From contig NZ_PGEN01000001.1 in assembly GCF_002797435.1 (NCBI RefSeq), positions 1,858,501-1,922,500 of the forward strand: 64,000 nucleotides of DNA. Direction: 5' to 3'. Under the pieces are notes generated by a model. That model had not been told where the DNA came from. It saw only the letters and a program-made list of their open reading frames with translations, and ran no database searches. Made by a program: the position numbers and the translations under genes. Shown piece by piece: positions 9,832-18,524 of this stretch; position 1 is the stretch's first letter; every line of letters begins with the position of its first letter. This DNA is from Sphingomonas koreensis. Its GTDB lineage: Bacteria > Pseudomonadota > Alphaproteobacteria > Sphingomonadales > Sphingomonadaceae.

Positions 9832-10137
9832 ATGCCGCGACCGATTCCCGTCTATGTCGTCGATCGTCCATCGCTCGGCTCGCAGATTCTGCTCGGCATG
9901 CTAGCGCTCGGTGTCATCTGTTACCTCATCAAGGCGACTCTGATCTTAGCGGCGTGGGCGATCGGCGCGTTTATTGTCCTGCGCATCGCGATCGCCTGGC
10001 CAAAGCCGTTCTTCTTCCTGCTGTTCCTCGGTGGCGGTCTATTCCTCACTGGCGGTAGCCCGCCCCTGATGATCGGCTGGGTCGTGATCTATCTGGCAGC
10101 CGTCACCTGGATTATCCGGGCTAGCCGCGCCGCCTAG
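9832..10137 (+). CDS. Small membrane protein, unknown
   Basis: This 101-residue protein is mostly hydrophobic. Likely membrane segments cover residues 17-35, 37-53, 58-74 and 79-96, so three or four passes. The start ATG has a good ribosome site (GGAGG seven bases upstream). No family motif is visible. It follows the lipoprotein gene by 63 bp on the same strand and may be cotranscribed with it. The next gene converges on it. Confidence 0.6.
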   Translation: MPRPIPVYVVDRPSLGSQILLGMLALGVICYLIKATLILAAWAIGAFIVLRIAIAWPKPFFFLLFLGGGLFLTGGSPPLMIGWVVIYLAAVTWIIRASRAA

Positions 10138-10186
10138 CGGACCTCGCTGCCTGAAAGTGCTGGTTGCGCAACTGTGGTGGTCGTCG

Positions 10187-10447
10187 TCACCTGCGCAGCC
10201 GGCTCGCCGCTCGCCGAGCTTGCCTCGAAACTCGCCGCCCGATGCCGCCCTTCAGCCGGCCGACCAAGCCGCCGATCGCGAACGAAATGATCACCGCCGG
10301 AACGCCGGCCAACATGCCGAGCAGCGCCCAGCCGAGGATCTCGAGCCGCTGCGCCTGCGTGTCGCTCGTCCAGCCGCCAAGCCAGATGATCAGCACCATC
10401 GCGGCCGCGCCCGCCGTGTAGACGACGCCGGCGTCGTAGCTGAACAT
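10187..10447 (-). CDS. Small two-pass membrane protein, unknown
   Basis: This 86-residue protein has two clear hydrophobic segments at about residues 10-27 and 38-63, the second with several glycines (GWALLGMLAG and FAIGGLVGRL). A strongly basic tail follows (RRVSRQARRAASRLRR), which would lie in the cytoplasm. The ribosome site is weak. It reads against the neighbouring genes, within the cargo zone between the two PT operons. No function can be assigned. A spurious reading frame cannot be excluded, but the two-segment profile argues for a real protein. Confidence 0.5.
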   Translation of the reverse strand: MFSYDAGVVYTAGAAAMVLIIWLGGWTSDTQAQRLEILGWALLGMLAGVPAVIISFAIGGLVGRLKGGIGRRVSRQARRAASRLRR

Positions 10448-10651
10448 GTCCAGCTGTCCGCTGGCTCAAGCACTTGTGGCCCGTCATGGCGAGCAGGTAG
10501 ATGAGCGAATGCCGCGTCGACAGTCGTTGCCGCCATGGTGACGATCCCGGCGACGCCCACAGCTACACGGAACCTCTTGTAACTTCGTGTCGCGAAAGGC
10601 TAGCCTCGCGAAAAGGGCGTTTACGCGCTCATCGAATAAGAGGGGTGGGTT

Positions 10652-10825
10652 ATGGAGGCCGGTAGCTCGATAAGCACGGAAGCCTTTGATGAGCGCGAGA
10701 TGGACAAGATCATTCGGCAGATCGTCGACAAAGTTCGCGGCTCCTACTTCCTCAATGGAGAGACCGGCCGAGGCATGCCGGGCGAGGTCAAGCGCATTAT
10801 CGAATCCAGCATCGACCGGGTCTGA
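10652..10825 (+). CDS. 57-residue ORF heading the PT-linked restriction operon
   Basis: ATG 10652 follows a strong Shine-Dalgarno stretch (GAGGGGTGGG) and the frame runs 57 codons to TGA 10823-10825, only three bases before the start of the SMC-type ATPase gene. That next gene has a poor ribosome site of its own, so it probably depends on translation of this ORF. The peptide is charged and predicted helical (DEREMDKIIRQIVDKVRG, then GEVKRIIESSIDRV). I know no match. It could be a small subunit or just a leader peptide. Confidence 0.55.
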   Translation: MEAGSSISTEAFDEREMDKIIRQIVDKVRGSYFLNGETGRGMPGEVKRIIESSIDRV

Positions 10826-10828
10826 ATT

Positions 10829-12859
10829 ATGCTGATTGAATTCATCCGAATCGAGAACTGGCGCAGCTTCCATGGCCTGAACGACTTCTTCGTCTCCACC
10901 GATGCCGAGAAGAATGTGACGCTGATCCGCGCCGAAAACGGCGTCGGCAAGACCAGCCTGCTTGCCGCCATCAACTGGTGCTTCTTCGGCATCCTCCCGG
11001 CAGACAGCGAGTTCGAGAATCCCTCCAAGCTGGTCAACGAGTTCGCGATGGAGAACGATGGCGCTCTCAGGGCAAAGGTCTCGATTGACTTCCGCCACGA
11101 GGGCAAGACCTACCGTGCCTGCCGCATGTATGAGCAGAAGACCGAGACCACACACGGCCTCCGCCTCACCGAGCTGATCGACGGGGGCGAGGTGCCCTCA
11201 TCAAGCCACCGGCCGGACCGCTTCATCAACTCGGTTGTGCCGCGCGAAATGGCGCCGCACTTCTTCTTCTACGGCGAGGCGACCAGCCGCTACACTGGCG
11301 CCACGGGCGCGCGTAAGTTCGGCGAGGCGGTGAAGGGCATCCTCGGCTCGACGGTCGCCCGCATGGCGCTAGAGGATCTGCGCAAGGTCTGGCAGGAGTA
11401 TAATCGCCAGGCGTCCGACAACACTGGTTCCGAGGCCCGGGACGCCGAGCGCGACATTGAGGAGGCCGCCGGCCGCATCGCGCGATCCCAGGAGGAGCTC
11501 CACAAGCTCGACGCGGAGATCGAGTCTGCCAACGCGCGCATCGACCGGCTCAACCAAGAGCTCGCCGGAGCAAAACCGGCCAAAGGGGCGCAGGCCCGGC
11601 GCGCGAAGATTGAGGCGCAACTGCAGACGCGAGAGAGCGAGAAGGTCAAGGCGCTGCAACGCTCACAGGGCTGGATGCAAAACTTCGCCACGTCGGTGCT
11701 GGCCGAGGAACTCGTCTCCGAGGCCTCGGTCGTGATCAAGGCCGAGGATACGCGCGGGAAGCTGCCCGCGCCTTACGACCAAAAGTTCGTCGGCGAGATC
11801 CTTGAGGACGGCGTCTGCATCTGCGGAACGACGATCGAGAAGGGCAGCACCGAATACGAGAAGATCAAGTCGCTGCTCGAGAACGCAGGGGACCAAGCGG
11901 TCATGTCGCGCGTGATGACGACGAGCACCGCGCTCGGCCGCCTTGAGCAGAAGGCCAAGACCGCCTGGAGCGACTACGAACGCAACAACGAGGATCTTCG
12001 CAAGGTTGAATCCGAGATCCAACGGCTCGACGCAGACCTCGTCGAGATCTCGAAGGAGCTAGCCGCCAACCCGATAACAGACATCGCGGAGAAGGAGGCG
12101 GCCCGGTCGCGCGCGCAGACGCAGCGAAACCAAGCGATGAGCAGGAAGGTCGACGTGCAGACCTCGATCAACGGCTTCGCTCGGCAGAAGGCGGAGGCCG
12201 AGGCGAAGCGCGACGAGCTCGTTAGGAAGTCGGACGCGGCACGCCGCTTCGTTAAGCGCGCGCAGCTCGCGGCGGCACTCACCGCCCGGCTTGAGAACCG
12301 GTTGAAGGGCGAGGAGGAGGCCGCGAGGGCCGCAATTGAGGCCGAGATCGACTCGATCGTGAAGCGCTTTATGCGCAAGCCCGCGACGGTGAGGCTGGAC
12401 CGCGACTATCAGCTGCGCCTCTTCGACGAGCGCGGCGTCGAAATCGCTAAGAGCACCGGCGAGAATCAGCTGCTCGGTCTGGCCTTCACCGGCGCGATCG
12501 CCAAGTATGCGAAGGAGCGCGAGCAGGACCTGGACGACATCCTGTTGCCAGGAACCGTCGCGCCGCTCGTGGTCGACTCGCCGTTTGGACACCTCGATCC
12601 GCTTTACCGCCGCGGCGTCGCCGAATTCCTGCCGAACCTCGCGTCGCAGGTGATACTGCTGGTGTCGACTTCACAGGCGTCCGAAGCGGTCATGACGACG
12701 CTCTCGGACAAGGTCGGTCAGGAGTACGTGCTGACCCGCCACAATCGCAGCGACGGCGCTGGCAAGCAGCCCGAGACGATCGAGATTCGCGGCTCGACCT
12801 ACGACCTCACAGCCTACGGCAGCGAGATCGACGGCACCCGCATCACGGAGGTCGCGTAG
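10829..12859 (+). CDS. DndD-like SMC/Rad50-type ATPase of the PT restriction arm
   Basis: This 676-residue protein has an ABC/SMC head split by coiled coil. The P-loop is AENGVGKTS at residues 35-43. Long charged helices occupy about 190-285 and 360-510, with a CICG zinc-hook-like turn at 330-333 between them. The signature is STGENQLLG at 542-550 and Walker B is LVVDSPFGHLD at 580-590. DndD proteins share this plan. In a locus that already has SspBCD for modification, this gene more likely belongs to the restriction arm (SspFGH-like), but I cannot assign the exact letter. It is followed after two bases by the next gene and preceded after three bases by the 57-residue ORF, so all are one operon. 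Confidence 0.75.
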   Translation: MLIEFIRIENWRSFHGLNDFFVSTDAEKNVTLIRAENGVGKTSLLAAINWCFFGILPADSEFENPSKLVNEFAMENDGALRAKVSIDFRHEGKTYRACRMYEQKTETTHGLRLTELIDGGEVPSSSHRPDRFINSVVPREMAPHFFFYGEATSRYTGATGARKFGEAVKGILGSTVARMALEDLRKVWQEYNRQASDNTGSEARDAERDIEEAAGRIARSQEELHKLDAEIESANARIDRLNQELAGAKPAKGAQARRAKIEAQLQTRESEKVKALQRSQGWMQNFATSVLAEELVSEASVVIKAEDTRGKLPAPYDQKFVGEILEDGVCICGTTIEKGSTEYEKIKSLLENAGDQAVMSRVMTTSTALGRLEQKAKTAWSDYERNNEDLRKVESEIQRLDADLVEISKELAANPITDIAEKEAARSRAQTQRNQAMSRKVDVQTSINGFARQKAEAEAKRDELVRKSDAARRFVKRAQLAAALTARLENRLKGEEEAARAAIEAEIDSIVKRFMRKPATVRLDRDYQLRLFDERGVEIAKSTGENQLLGLAFTGAIAKYAKEREQDLDDILLPGTVAPLVVDSPFGHLDPLYRRGVAEFLPNLASQVILLVSTSQASEAVMTTLSDKVGQEYVLTRHNRSDGAGKQPETIEIRGSTYDLTAYGSEIDGTRITEVA

Positions 12860-12861
12860 CC

Positions 12862-13326
12862 ATGCGCCTGATCCACTCGCCCGTGAAGCGCAGCAAGCTG
12901 CACGAAAGCACTCTCCAGAAGCTCGGCGGTAAGGAATCCGCCATGTTCCCGACACTGCGCGAGGCGCTCACCTTCTGCGCGGTGCTCGGCTACAAGGAGC
13001 GGCGCAAGCTGCCGCTCGATCCGAACGCGGGCACTGAGGACATCGCCGGCGCGCAGTATCAGCTTAACGAGGCCGTCGACGCGATCTTCGCGCTCGCGCT
13101 CGCCGACGCGAAGACCTCCGACATCCTCCGGCCCGAGCGCGAGAAGGAGTGCGTCCAGATCTACGAGGAATACGCCAACGGCGGCCTTGAGCTGATCCAG
13201 TCGTGGATCGACCGCTTCGCCGATCTCGACGTCGAGGACGCAGTCTGGCGAGGGCTGAACTCGATCGGGGTCCGACCGCCGGCCGCGGCGAAGCCGACGG
13301 CCGAAGTGGTCGCGCCCTCCTTCTGA
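12862..13326 (+). CDS. dnd system-associated protein 4-like small protein
   Basis: This 154-residue protein starts MRLIHSPVKRSKLHESTLQKL and continues with a region (PTLREALTFCAVLGYKERRK) that matches my memory of the dnd-associated protein 4 family found beside DNA phosphorothioation restriction genes. No catalytic motif is visible. It is predicted to be mostly helical, with a Pro/Ala-rich tail. It lies two bases after the SMC-type ATPase gene and its TGA overlaps the ATG of the helicase gene (TGATG), so the three are translationally linked and probably act in one complex. Confidence 0.65.
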   Translation: MRLIHSPVKRSKLHESTLQKLGGKESAMFPTLREALTFCAVLGYKERRKLPLDPNAGTEDIAGAQYQLNEAVDAIFALALADAKTSDILRPEREKECVQIYEEYANGGLELIQSWIDRFADLDVEDAVWRGLNSIGVRPPAAAKPTAEVVAPSF

Positions 13327-15488
13327 TGTTCCGCTCGCTGGGGCTGCGGACGAACTACACGTCTGAGGCCGACGACCTCTACAACGACTTCTTCCTGCCC
13401 ACGCTCAGCGCGGCCACGAGCTACCGCCGCGCCGTGGGCTTCTTCTCGCTGGGCGTACTGCTGAACGCGCCAGCGGCGATGTCGACGCTCGTCGCGAGCG
13501 GGGGCCGCATCCAGCTGATCTTCGGCAAGCTCGTCGCGCCGGAGGACTTCGACGCGATTACGGAGGGCGAGCGCCTGCCGTGGGACGAGACCGAACTGCC
13601 CAGCTTCGAGCAGCTGATCGGCGAGCACCCCGGCAGCCTGCTCGAATACCGGATCCGGCTGCTCGCCTGGCTCTTCAGGTCGGGCCGGCTGGAGATGAAG
13701 GTGGCGGTGCGCCCGAGAGGGATGTTCCATCAGAAGATCGGCCTGCTCGAGGACAAGCTCGGCGACGTCGTGTCCTTCAGCGGATCGATGAACGAGACGA
13801 TGCACGCGCTCGACCCGCGCTTCAACTCGGAGGAGATCACCGTCTTCCGGTCTTGGACCGAGGGGCAGAAGGGCTACGTCGAGAACCACGCCGCCAACTT
13901 CTCGCGGCTATGGTCGGGAGAAACGGGCAGCTCGACGATCGTCTGCGGCATTCCCGAGGCGGTCGAGGAGGGACTGAACTTCGTGATGGAGCGCTTCCCG
14001 GACCGCCCCACCAGCGATCAGGAGCAGGAGCGGATACGCGCGTTCGTCGAACGCCGCACGGGGACGACGACCTCGCAGCCGAAGGTTCCGGCCACGATCC
14101 ACGGCTCGCCCTTCGCCATGCGCGAGCATCAGCTGGACGCCCTCCGGGCATGGGCCGCGAACGGACACAACGGCATCCTCGAACTGGCGACCGGTGCCGG
14201 AAAGACCATCACGGCGATCTACGCCGCGACCCGCATCGCGGAGGCGAACGAGGGCATCGCCCTGATCGTGGCGGTCCCCTACCAGGATCTCGCCGATCAA
14301 TGGGTCTCCGAGCTCGCGATGTTCAACATCCATGCGATCCGCTGCTACGGCTCGCGGTCGGAGTGGGAGGCGACCGTCCAGGCATACCTGCGCCGCAACA
14401 GAGGCGAACAGCGCGAGTTCCTCGCCATCGTCGTGGTCAACCGCACGCTGAAGACCGATCACTTCCAGGCGTTCGCCGGGCAGCTGGACCAGGACCGGCT
14501 GTTCTTCATCGGTGACGAATGCCACCATCACGGCGGTGTCGGCTTCGTGGGCAAGCTGCTACCCGGCGCCAGGTTCCGGCTGGGGCTCTCGGCCACGCCG
14601 TTCCACTACATGGACGACGACGCGAACAAGCGGCTGAAGGCGGTCTACGACAAGCCGGTGTTCGAATACGGCCTCGCCGACGCCGTTCAGGACAAGGTGC
14701 TCACGCCCTACGAATACTTCCCGGTGCCGGTGGAGCTTACCGAACGCGAGGCGCAGGACTACCTCGACCTGTCGGACCAGATCGCGCGCGCCTTCATGGC
14801 CGCGAAGAGCGACATGGCCTCGCCGAGCGGGGAACGCTTGAAGGCCCTGCTCATGCGGCGGGCGAGGCTCGTCGGCGCCGCCGAGAACAAGATGGTCGAG
14901 CTCGATCGGCTCCTTGAAGGGCGCAAGGTTGCTAAGCACTCGCTCTTCTACTGCAGCGACGGCCGGACCCTCGTGGACGACGACGACGAAGGCGATGGTG
15001 ACGCAGACGGCGGTCAGGCCGAGATGAAGCAGCGTCACGCGGTGGCGCAGATGCTGCTCCGCCGCGGTGTCAGCGTGTCGCCGTTCACGTCCGACGAGAA
15101 CCGCTGGCAGCGACGCGAGATCCTGCGGCGGTTCAAGGATGGCGAGACCGAGGCGATGGTCGCGATCCGCTGCCTCGACGAGGGCATCGACGTGCCGGCC
15201 TGCAGGACGGCCTACCTCATCGCGAGCTCGCGCAACCCCAGGCAGTTCATCCAGCGGCGCGGGCGCATCCTGCGCCGGTCACCCGGAAAGGACCACGCCA
15301 CGATCTTCGACTTCGTCGTCGTCATGCCGGATGGCCACACCGCCGGCGAGGACAAGGCCGGTGACTTCCTCCGAAACGAACTCGCGCGCGTCGCCGACTT
15401 CGCGCGCAACTCATTGTATCCTTCAAGCTCCGTCGAATCGCTGCTTCCATGGCTGAGACGCTACGACCTGGAGCACTTGGCAGCCTGA
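13326..15488 (+). CDS. PLD-nuclease/SF2 helicase, DNA phosphorothioation restriction protein
   Basis: This 720-residue protein begins with a phospholipase D-like domain (FHQKIGL with H135 and K137, then SFSGSMNE) that is usual for nucleases. An SF2 helicase core follows: Walker A ATGAGKT at 288-294, the DECH box at 397-400, and motif VI QRRGRILRR near the C-terminus. The plan matches the family annotated as DNA phosphorothioation system restriction enzyme. It probably unwinds and cuts unmodified DNA with the two preceding gene products. The start overlaps the previous stop. The linker near residues 590-605 is a run of Asp and Glu. The operon ends here. Confidence 0.8.
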   Translation: MFRSLGLRTNYTSEADDLYNDFFLPTLSAATSYRRAVGFFSLGVLLNAPAAMSTLVASGGRIQLIFGKLVAPEDFDAITEGERLPWDETELPSFEQLIGEHPGSLLEYRIRLLAWLFRSGRLEMKVAVRPRGMFHQKIGLLEDKLGDVVSFSGSMNETMHALDPRFNSEEITVFRSWTEGQKGYVENHAANFSRLWSGETGSSTIVCGIPEAVEEGLNFVMERFPDRPTSDQEQERIRAFVERRTGTTTSQPKVPATIHGSPFAMREHQLDALRAWAANGHNGILELATGAGKTITAIYAATRIAEANEGIALIVAVPYQDLADQWVSELAMFNIHAIRCYGSRSEWEATVQAYLRRNRGEQREFLAIVVVNRTLKTDHFQAFAGQLDQDRLFFIGDECHHHGGVGFVGKLLPGARFRLGLSATPFHYMDDDANKRLKAVYDKPVFEYGLADAVQDKVLTPYEYFPVPVELTEREAQDYLDLSDQIARAFMAAKSDMASPSGERLKALLMRRARLVGAAENKMVELDRLLEGRKVAKHSLFYCSDGRTLVDDDDEGDGDADGGQAEMKQRHAVAQMLLRRGVSVSPFTSDENRWQRREILRRFKDGETEAMVAIRCLDEGIDVPACRTAYLIASSRNPRQFIQRRGRILRRSPGKDHATIFDFVVVMPDGHTAGEDKAGDFLRNELARVADFARNSLYPSSSVESLLPWLRRYDLEHLAA

Positions 15489-15691
15489 CCGGTTCGAAGA
15501 GCGGACCGCGCTGGACCGAGCCGCGAGACAAGCCTAAATGGCGCAGCTGAAAAAGGCTCGTCGTAAGCGTGCCCGGTTCTCGCCGCCGGCCGACCGGGCC
15601 TCCCCCGCAAACCAATCCCGAGCGACCTATTGTTTCCGAACAAAGCGATCTTAATTCCCGATCAGAATATGAACCAGAACGGGGTCACATT

Positions 15692-16585
15692 TTGATCGAA
15701 GAGTTGCGTGAGGCGCGGCGCGCGGCAGGATGGTCCCAGCAGACACTTGCCAAACGGCTCGGCGTCGATTCGCAGTCAATAAAGCGGCTGGAGAAAGGGG
15801 TGGGCTCTGTCCGCACGCTGGTAATGGCGATGACCGCGCTGGACTTTCGCCTGACCGGACTGGGGGCGGGCAAAACATTGCACCAGCAGTTGCGCGCCAC
15901 ACGTCAGCGGCGATCGATTTCGCTGGCAGAGCTAGCTGCGAGGACGGGCCTTTCCAAAACGACCATCGCGAGTCTCGAGCGCGGCGACGGATCGGTTGCG
16001 AGCCTCCTTCGACTGCTGGCGGTGCTTGCGCCTCGCGTTCGTCGGCGCGCGCCAGAACGGGCGTATTGGGGGCAGGATCAGAAGGATGATCGCGATAGTC
16101 GCTTTACCCCAGGCGACTTCATGGCCAACATCTACGAGGCGTTTGGCGATATCGCCATCGATCCATGCGCAAACGCCGCGAGCCCAGTTATTGCCCGACG
16201 CAGGATATTGCTTGACGAGGGCGGTGATGGTCTAGTCGATGACTGGTCTGGCGAACTTGCCTTCGTCAATCCGCCATTTTCCGAGCTGCTCAAGTGGCTG
16301 CGTCGCGCGCACGATCAGTGGCGAGCAGGCAATGTCAAAACGGTCGTCTGTCTCGTGCCGGTGCGGACTGATTCACGTTGGTTTCATGATACCCTCAGTG
16401 CAGACGCCGATATTTACCTGCTCCAAGGGCGAGTGAAATTTCTGGATGTCAGCGGAAAAGCGCAGCACACGCCATTCTCGTTGATGTTGGTGACACTTGG
16501 CGCGACCCCCCGCCAGAAGCAGCGCTATGCTGGTCTGGTGCCCGGATTTTGGCTGGCGCGCGACGATCTCGCAATAGCTAGGTGA
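15692..16585 (+). CDS. Double-HTH / phage-type DNA N6-adenine methyltransferase fusion
   Basis: Two XRE-type helix-turn-helix units come first: LREARRAAGWSQQTLAKRLG and, about 60 residues later, LRATRQRRSISLAELAARTG. A methyltransferase of the phage Dam type follows (RFTPGDFMANIYEAFG, IDPCAN, FVNPPF), where NPPF is the catalytic motif IV. It would methylate adenine and may also bind DNA to regulate transcription. TTG 15692 with GGGG seven bases upstream gives 297 aa; GTG 15569 would add 41 residues of low-quality sequence. The gene lies 203 bp after the helicase gene, and its A+T-rich front suggests its own promoter. It may be part of the defence island or of the neighbouring mobile element. 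Confidence 0.7.
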   Translation: MIEELREARRAAGWSQQTLAKRLGVDSQSIKRLEKGVGSVRTLVMAMTALDFRLTGLGAGKTLHQQLRATRQRRSISLAELAARTGLSKTTIASLERGDGSVASLLRLLAVLAPRVRRRAPERAYWGQDQKDDRDSRFTPGDFMANIYEAFGDIAIDPCANAASPVIARRRILLDEGGDGLVDDWSGELAFVNPPFSELLKWLRRAHDQWRAGNVKTVVCLVPVRTDSRWFHDTLSADADIYLLQGRVKFLDVSGKAQHTPFSLMLVTLGATPRQKQRYAGLVPGFWLARDDLAIAR

Positions 16586-16602
16586 ATGAGACCGCGCCAG
16601 TA

Positions 16603-17190
16603 TTAGCCAGTTTGTCGGCGTTTGAAGTCGAGCTGTAATTGACGAAGTGTGCGCTTCAGCCGAGTTCGTAGGGCCGCCAAGCCACGCTGGTCCAGATCGA
16701 GATGTTTCTCGAGGCGTTGACCGAATAGTCCGTCGCAGAGCGCGTCCACCAAACGCAGCAGAGTCTGATCGCCCGCAAGCGCGTTGCGCACATCGGCAAG
16801 CAATCGGCCATTATCAACGCTTGATATGGTGAAGGACTCCGGCCCCAGATCTTCACTGGCGAATAGCGCCAGAAACTCAGGCGGGACGACGAGTGGTCGC
16901 AACACCCCTTCGCGTCTCTCCATTTCATTGGATGCGATGCTCTTCATCGAACCAATCATTGTCCAGACAGCATTGGGGCCGCGGTCGATCTTGCGCGTTC
17001 CACGCAGCGCGCGCAAGCAAGCTTCCTGAAGCAGATCCTCGGGATCCATGCCGGATCTGTGACCCAGACGACGCGCCGCAACCTTCAATCGCGCCCATTC
17101 CGACGCTTCAAATCGGGCAATGACACTGGCTACTTCGTCCGAGGTCAGCGGAACGGTTTCAGCCGTTTCGGCGATCGGTCCTTCGAGCAC
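16603..17190 (-). CDS. ECF-like sigma factor of a mobile element
   Basis: This 195-residue protein carries a sigma-70 region 2 signature (MDPEDLLQEACLRALRGTRK) and a basic, helical C-terminal part (GLAALRTRLKRTLRQLQ) in the place of region 4. It probably directs RNA polymerase to genes of this element. It converges with the methyltransferase gene (17 bp between stops) and is preceded by a striking nested inverted repeat. No anti-sigma factor is adjacent. Region 4 is weak, so a sigma-like regulator without full activity is possible. Confidence 0.6.
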   Translation of the reverse strand: MLEGPIAETAETVPLTSDEVASVIARFEASEWARLKVAARRLGHRSGMDPEDLLQEACLRALRGTRKIDRGPNAVWTMIGSMKSIASNEMERREGVLRPLVVPPEFLALFASEDLGPESFTISSVDNGRLLADVRNALAGDQTLLRLVDALCDGLFGQRLEKHLDLDQRGLAALRTRLKRTLRQLQLDFKRRQTG

Positions 17191-17207
17191 GCAGCTTCCA
17201 ATCCATA

Positions 17208-17265
17208 AAGCGGCTGCCGAAGAAAATTCCGACGCCGATGTCGGAATTTATTCTGGCAGCCGCTT
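17208..17265. repeat. Nested double inverted repeat, 58 bp
   Basis: The outer arms AAGCGGCTGCC (17208-17218) and GGCAGCCGCTT (17255-17265) are a perfect 11-bp pair. Inside them AAATTCCGAC (17224-17233) and GTCGGAATTT (17240-17249) form a perfect 10-bp pair around GCCGAT. On the minus strand the inner stem is followed by TTTTCTT, so it could act as a terminator for the gene at 17316. The outer arms end 18 bases before the sigma gene start and could form an operator or recombination site. Confidence 0.75.
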
Positions 17266-17315
17266 GTTAGGATGAGGTTACCGCAGATGGTCTCTTTGCA
17301 TGCGCCTCCAGGCCT

Positions 17316-17774
17316 TCAGTCGAAGTCGGCGCGGATGGGGCGCGGTACTACCGTAAGTTTTCCGCCGCGCAAGCGGTAGCACGGGAGTCGGGCGTCATTC
17401 GACATGAACACGCCATCCCGACCGCGGGGCGTGACAAGAAAATAGCCGTACTCGAGCTTGAAGCGCTTCCGGCGTCGGATCGCGATGCCGAACGGCACTG
17501 GTCGGCCTTCATCTGCCGTGGCGACCGCGATGACGCAGCCGGTGGCCGGCGAGCATCCCAAATATTTTTGGATTTCGGCCGCGTCGACGAGCGAAAGATC
17601 GGTGACAGCGCTGAAATATGTTTCGCCGTGCGGGACGTAAATTGTCGTGAGGTCGAATTGCTCCCCTCGCTCTCCAGCCGCGACGATCGAGGCGCGCTGC
17701 GCGCATGCGGCCGGCATCACGCAGGGAACCATGGCGCTGACGGTTTCGAGCGTCTCGTTAACTAAGATGGTCAT
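17316..17774 (-). CDS. Hypothetical protein of the mobile element
   Basis: This 152-residue protein starts at ATG 17774 (MTILVNETLETV) behind AAGGA nine bases upstream; ATG 17804 would add ten residues. It is a mixed alpha/beta soluble protein with a basic stretch IRRRKRFKLEYGYFLVTPRG near the end. No known motif or membrane segment is visible. It is read towards the nested inverted repeat and the sigma gene and follows two other unknown genes on the same strand. It is likely accessory to the relaxase module. Confidence 0.55.
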   Translation of the reverse strand: MTILVNETLETVSAMVPCVMPAACAQRASIVAAGERGEQFDLTTIYVPHGETYFSAVTDLSLVDAAEIQKYLGCSPATGCVIAVATADEGRPVPFGIAIRRRKRFKLEYGYFLVTPRGRDGVFMSNDARLPCYRLRGGKLTVVPRPIRADFD

Positions 17775-17895
17775 GTAACAATATCCTTGATTGAGTTGGT
17801 CCACGCGCCCCTGGTTTTCTCTCCAGTCCCAGGGACACAGCCCCTTCCGTCCTCATGAATTTCCGGGCTGGCTGCGCGGCAGCCAGCCCGCCCCG

Positions 17896-18522
17896 TCAGG
17901 CTCCGATACTGACGAGGGCGTCCCGAACCTTGCGCCAATCGGTCTCGAACGCTCGGTGCATTTGCGCTGGTGAGTCATCGAATATTGAGTGCACTTCGCC
18001 AAAGCCCGACAGACGATGCGTTCGGGCGAGCGTCAGTACATGAACGTGCGGGGCACGGACGGATCGAGCATCACTCGGCATATGCTGCACTATGATGCTG
18101 CTGAGCCGCTTGGGCTGCAGGGACATGGCGGCATACATATATGCCGCATGCATCATGGCGTGGCGCGGGAGGTCGGCGTCGAAGCGCAAGGTCTGAACGA
18201 TCGCGAGCAGGTTTTGACCTCCCTCCGCGCGATCGTAAGCCTCGGTCAGTTCTCGCGCGCTTATGTCCGGCACCCCCCTCGCAAGTACAAGGCGATAGTC
18301 GCATGCGGTGGTTGGCCACCCCGCAGTCTGCGAGGCCAGAGCGTTCGTACCAGGTTTGCATGGTTGAAGTTTGGCGCGGGCAAGGTCAGCGACACTGTGA
18401 TCGCGCCCCTTCCCATCGCTCGCCCACAGGATCGCAAAGCCGAAGTCGCTGTCGGAACCCACGCGTGCCGGATCATCGAAAACCATGTTCATCGCTGCGC
18501 TGGGGCTGATCCACTTGGCCAT
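17896..18522 (-). CDS. Hypothetical protein of the mobile element
   Basis: This 208-residue soluble protein begins MAKWISPSAAMNMVFDD. It contains APHVHVLTLARTHRLSG, which superficially recalls the HxH of relaxases but lacks the other motifs. The upstream gene ends two bases before it, so both are cotranscribed. I do not recognise the family. The steady codon use and tight spacing support a real gene. Confidence 0.55.
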   Translation of the reverse strand: MAKWISPSAAMNMVFDDPARVGSDSDFGFAILWASDGKGRDHSVADLARAKLQPCKPGTNALASQTAGWPTTACDYRLVLARGVPDISARELTEAYDRAEGGQNLLAIVQTLRFDADLPRHAMMHAAYMYAAMSLQPKRLSSIIVQHMPSDARSVRAPHVHVLTLARTHRLSGFGEVHSIFDDSPAQMHRAFETDWRKVRDALVSIGA

Positions 18523-18524
18523 CG

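Noticed and set aside
17896..18522. Second relaxase, based on an HVHVL segment
   Set aside because: The other relaxase motifs are missing and the protein is too short.
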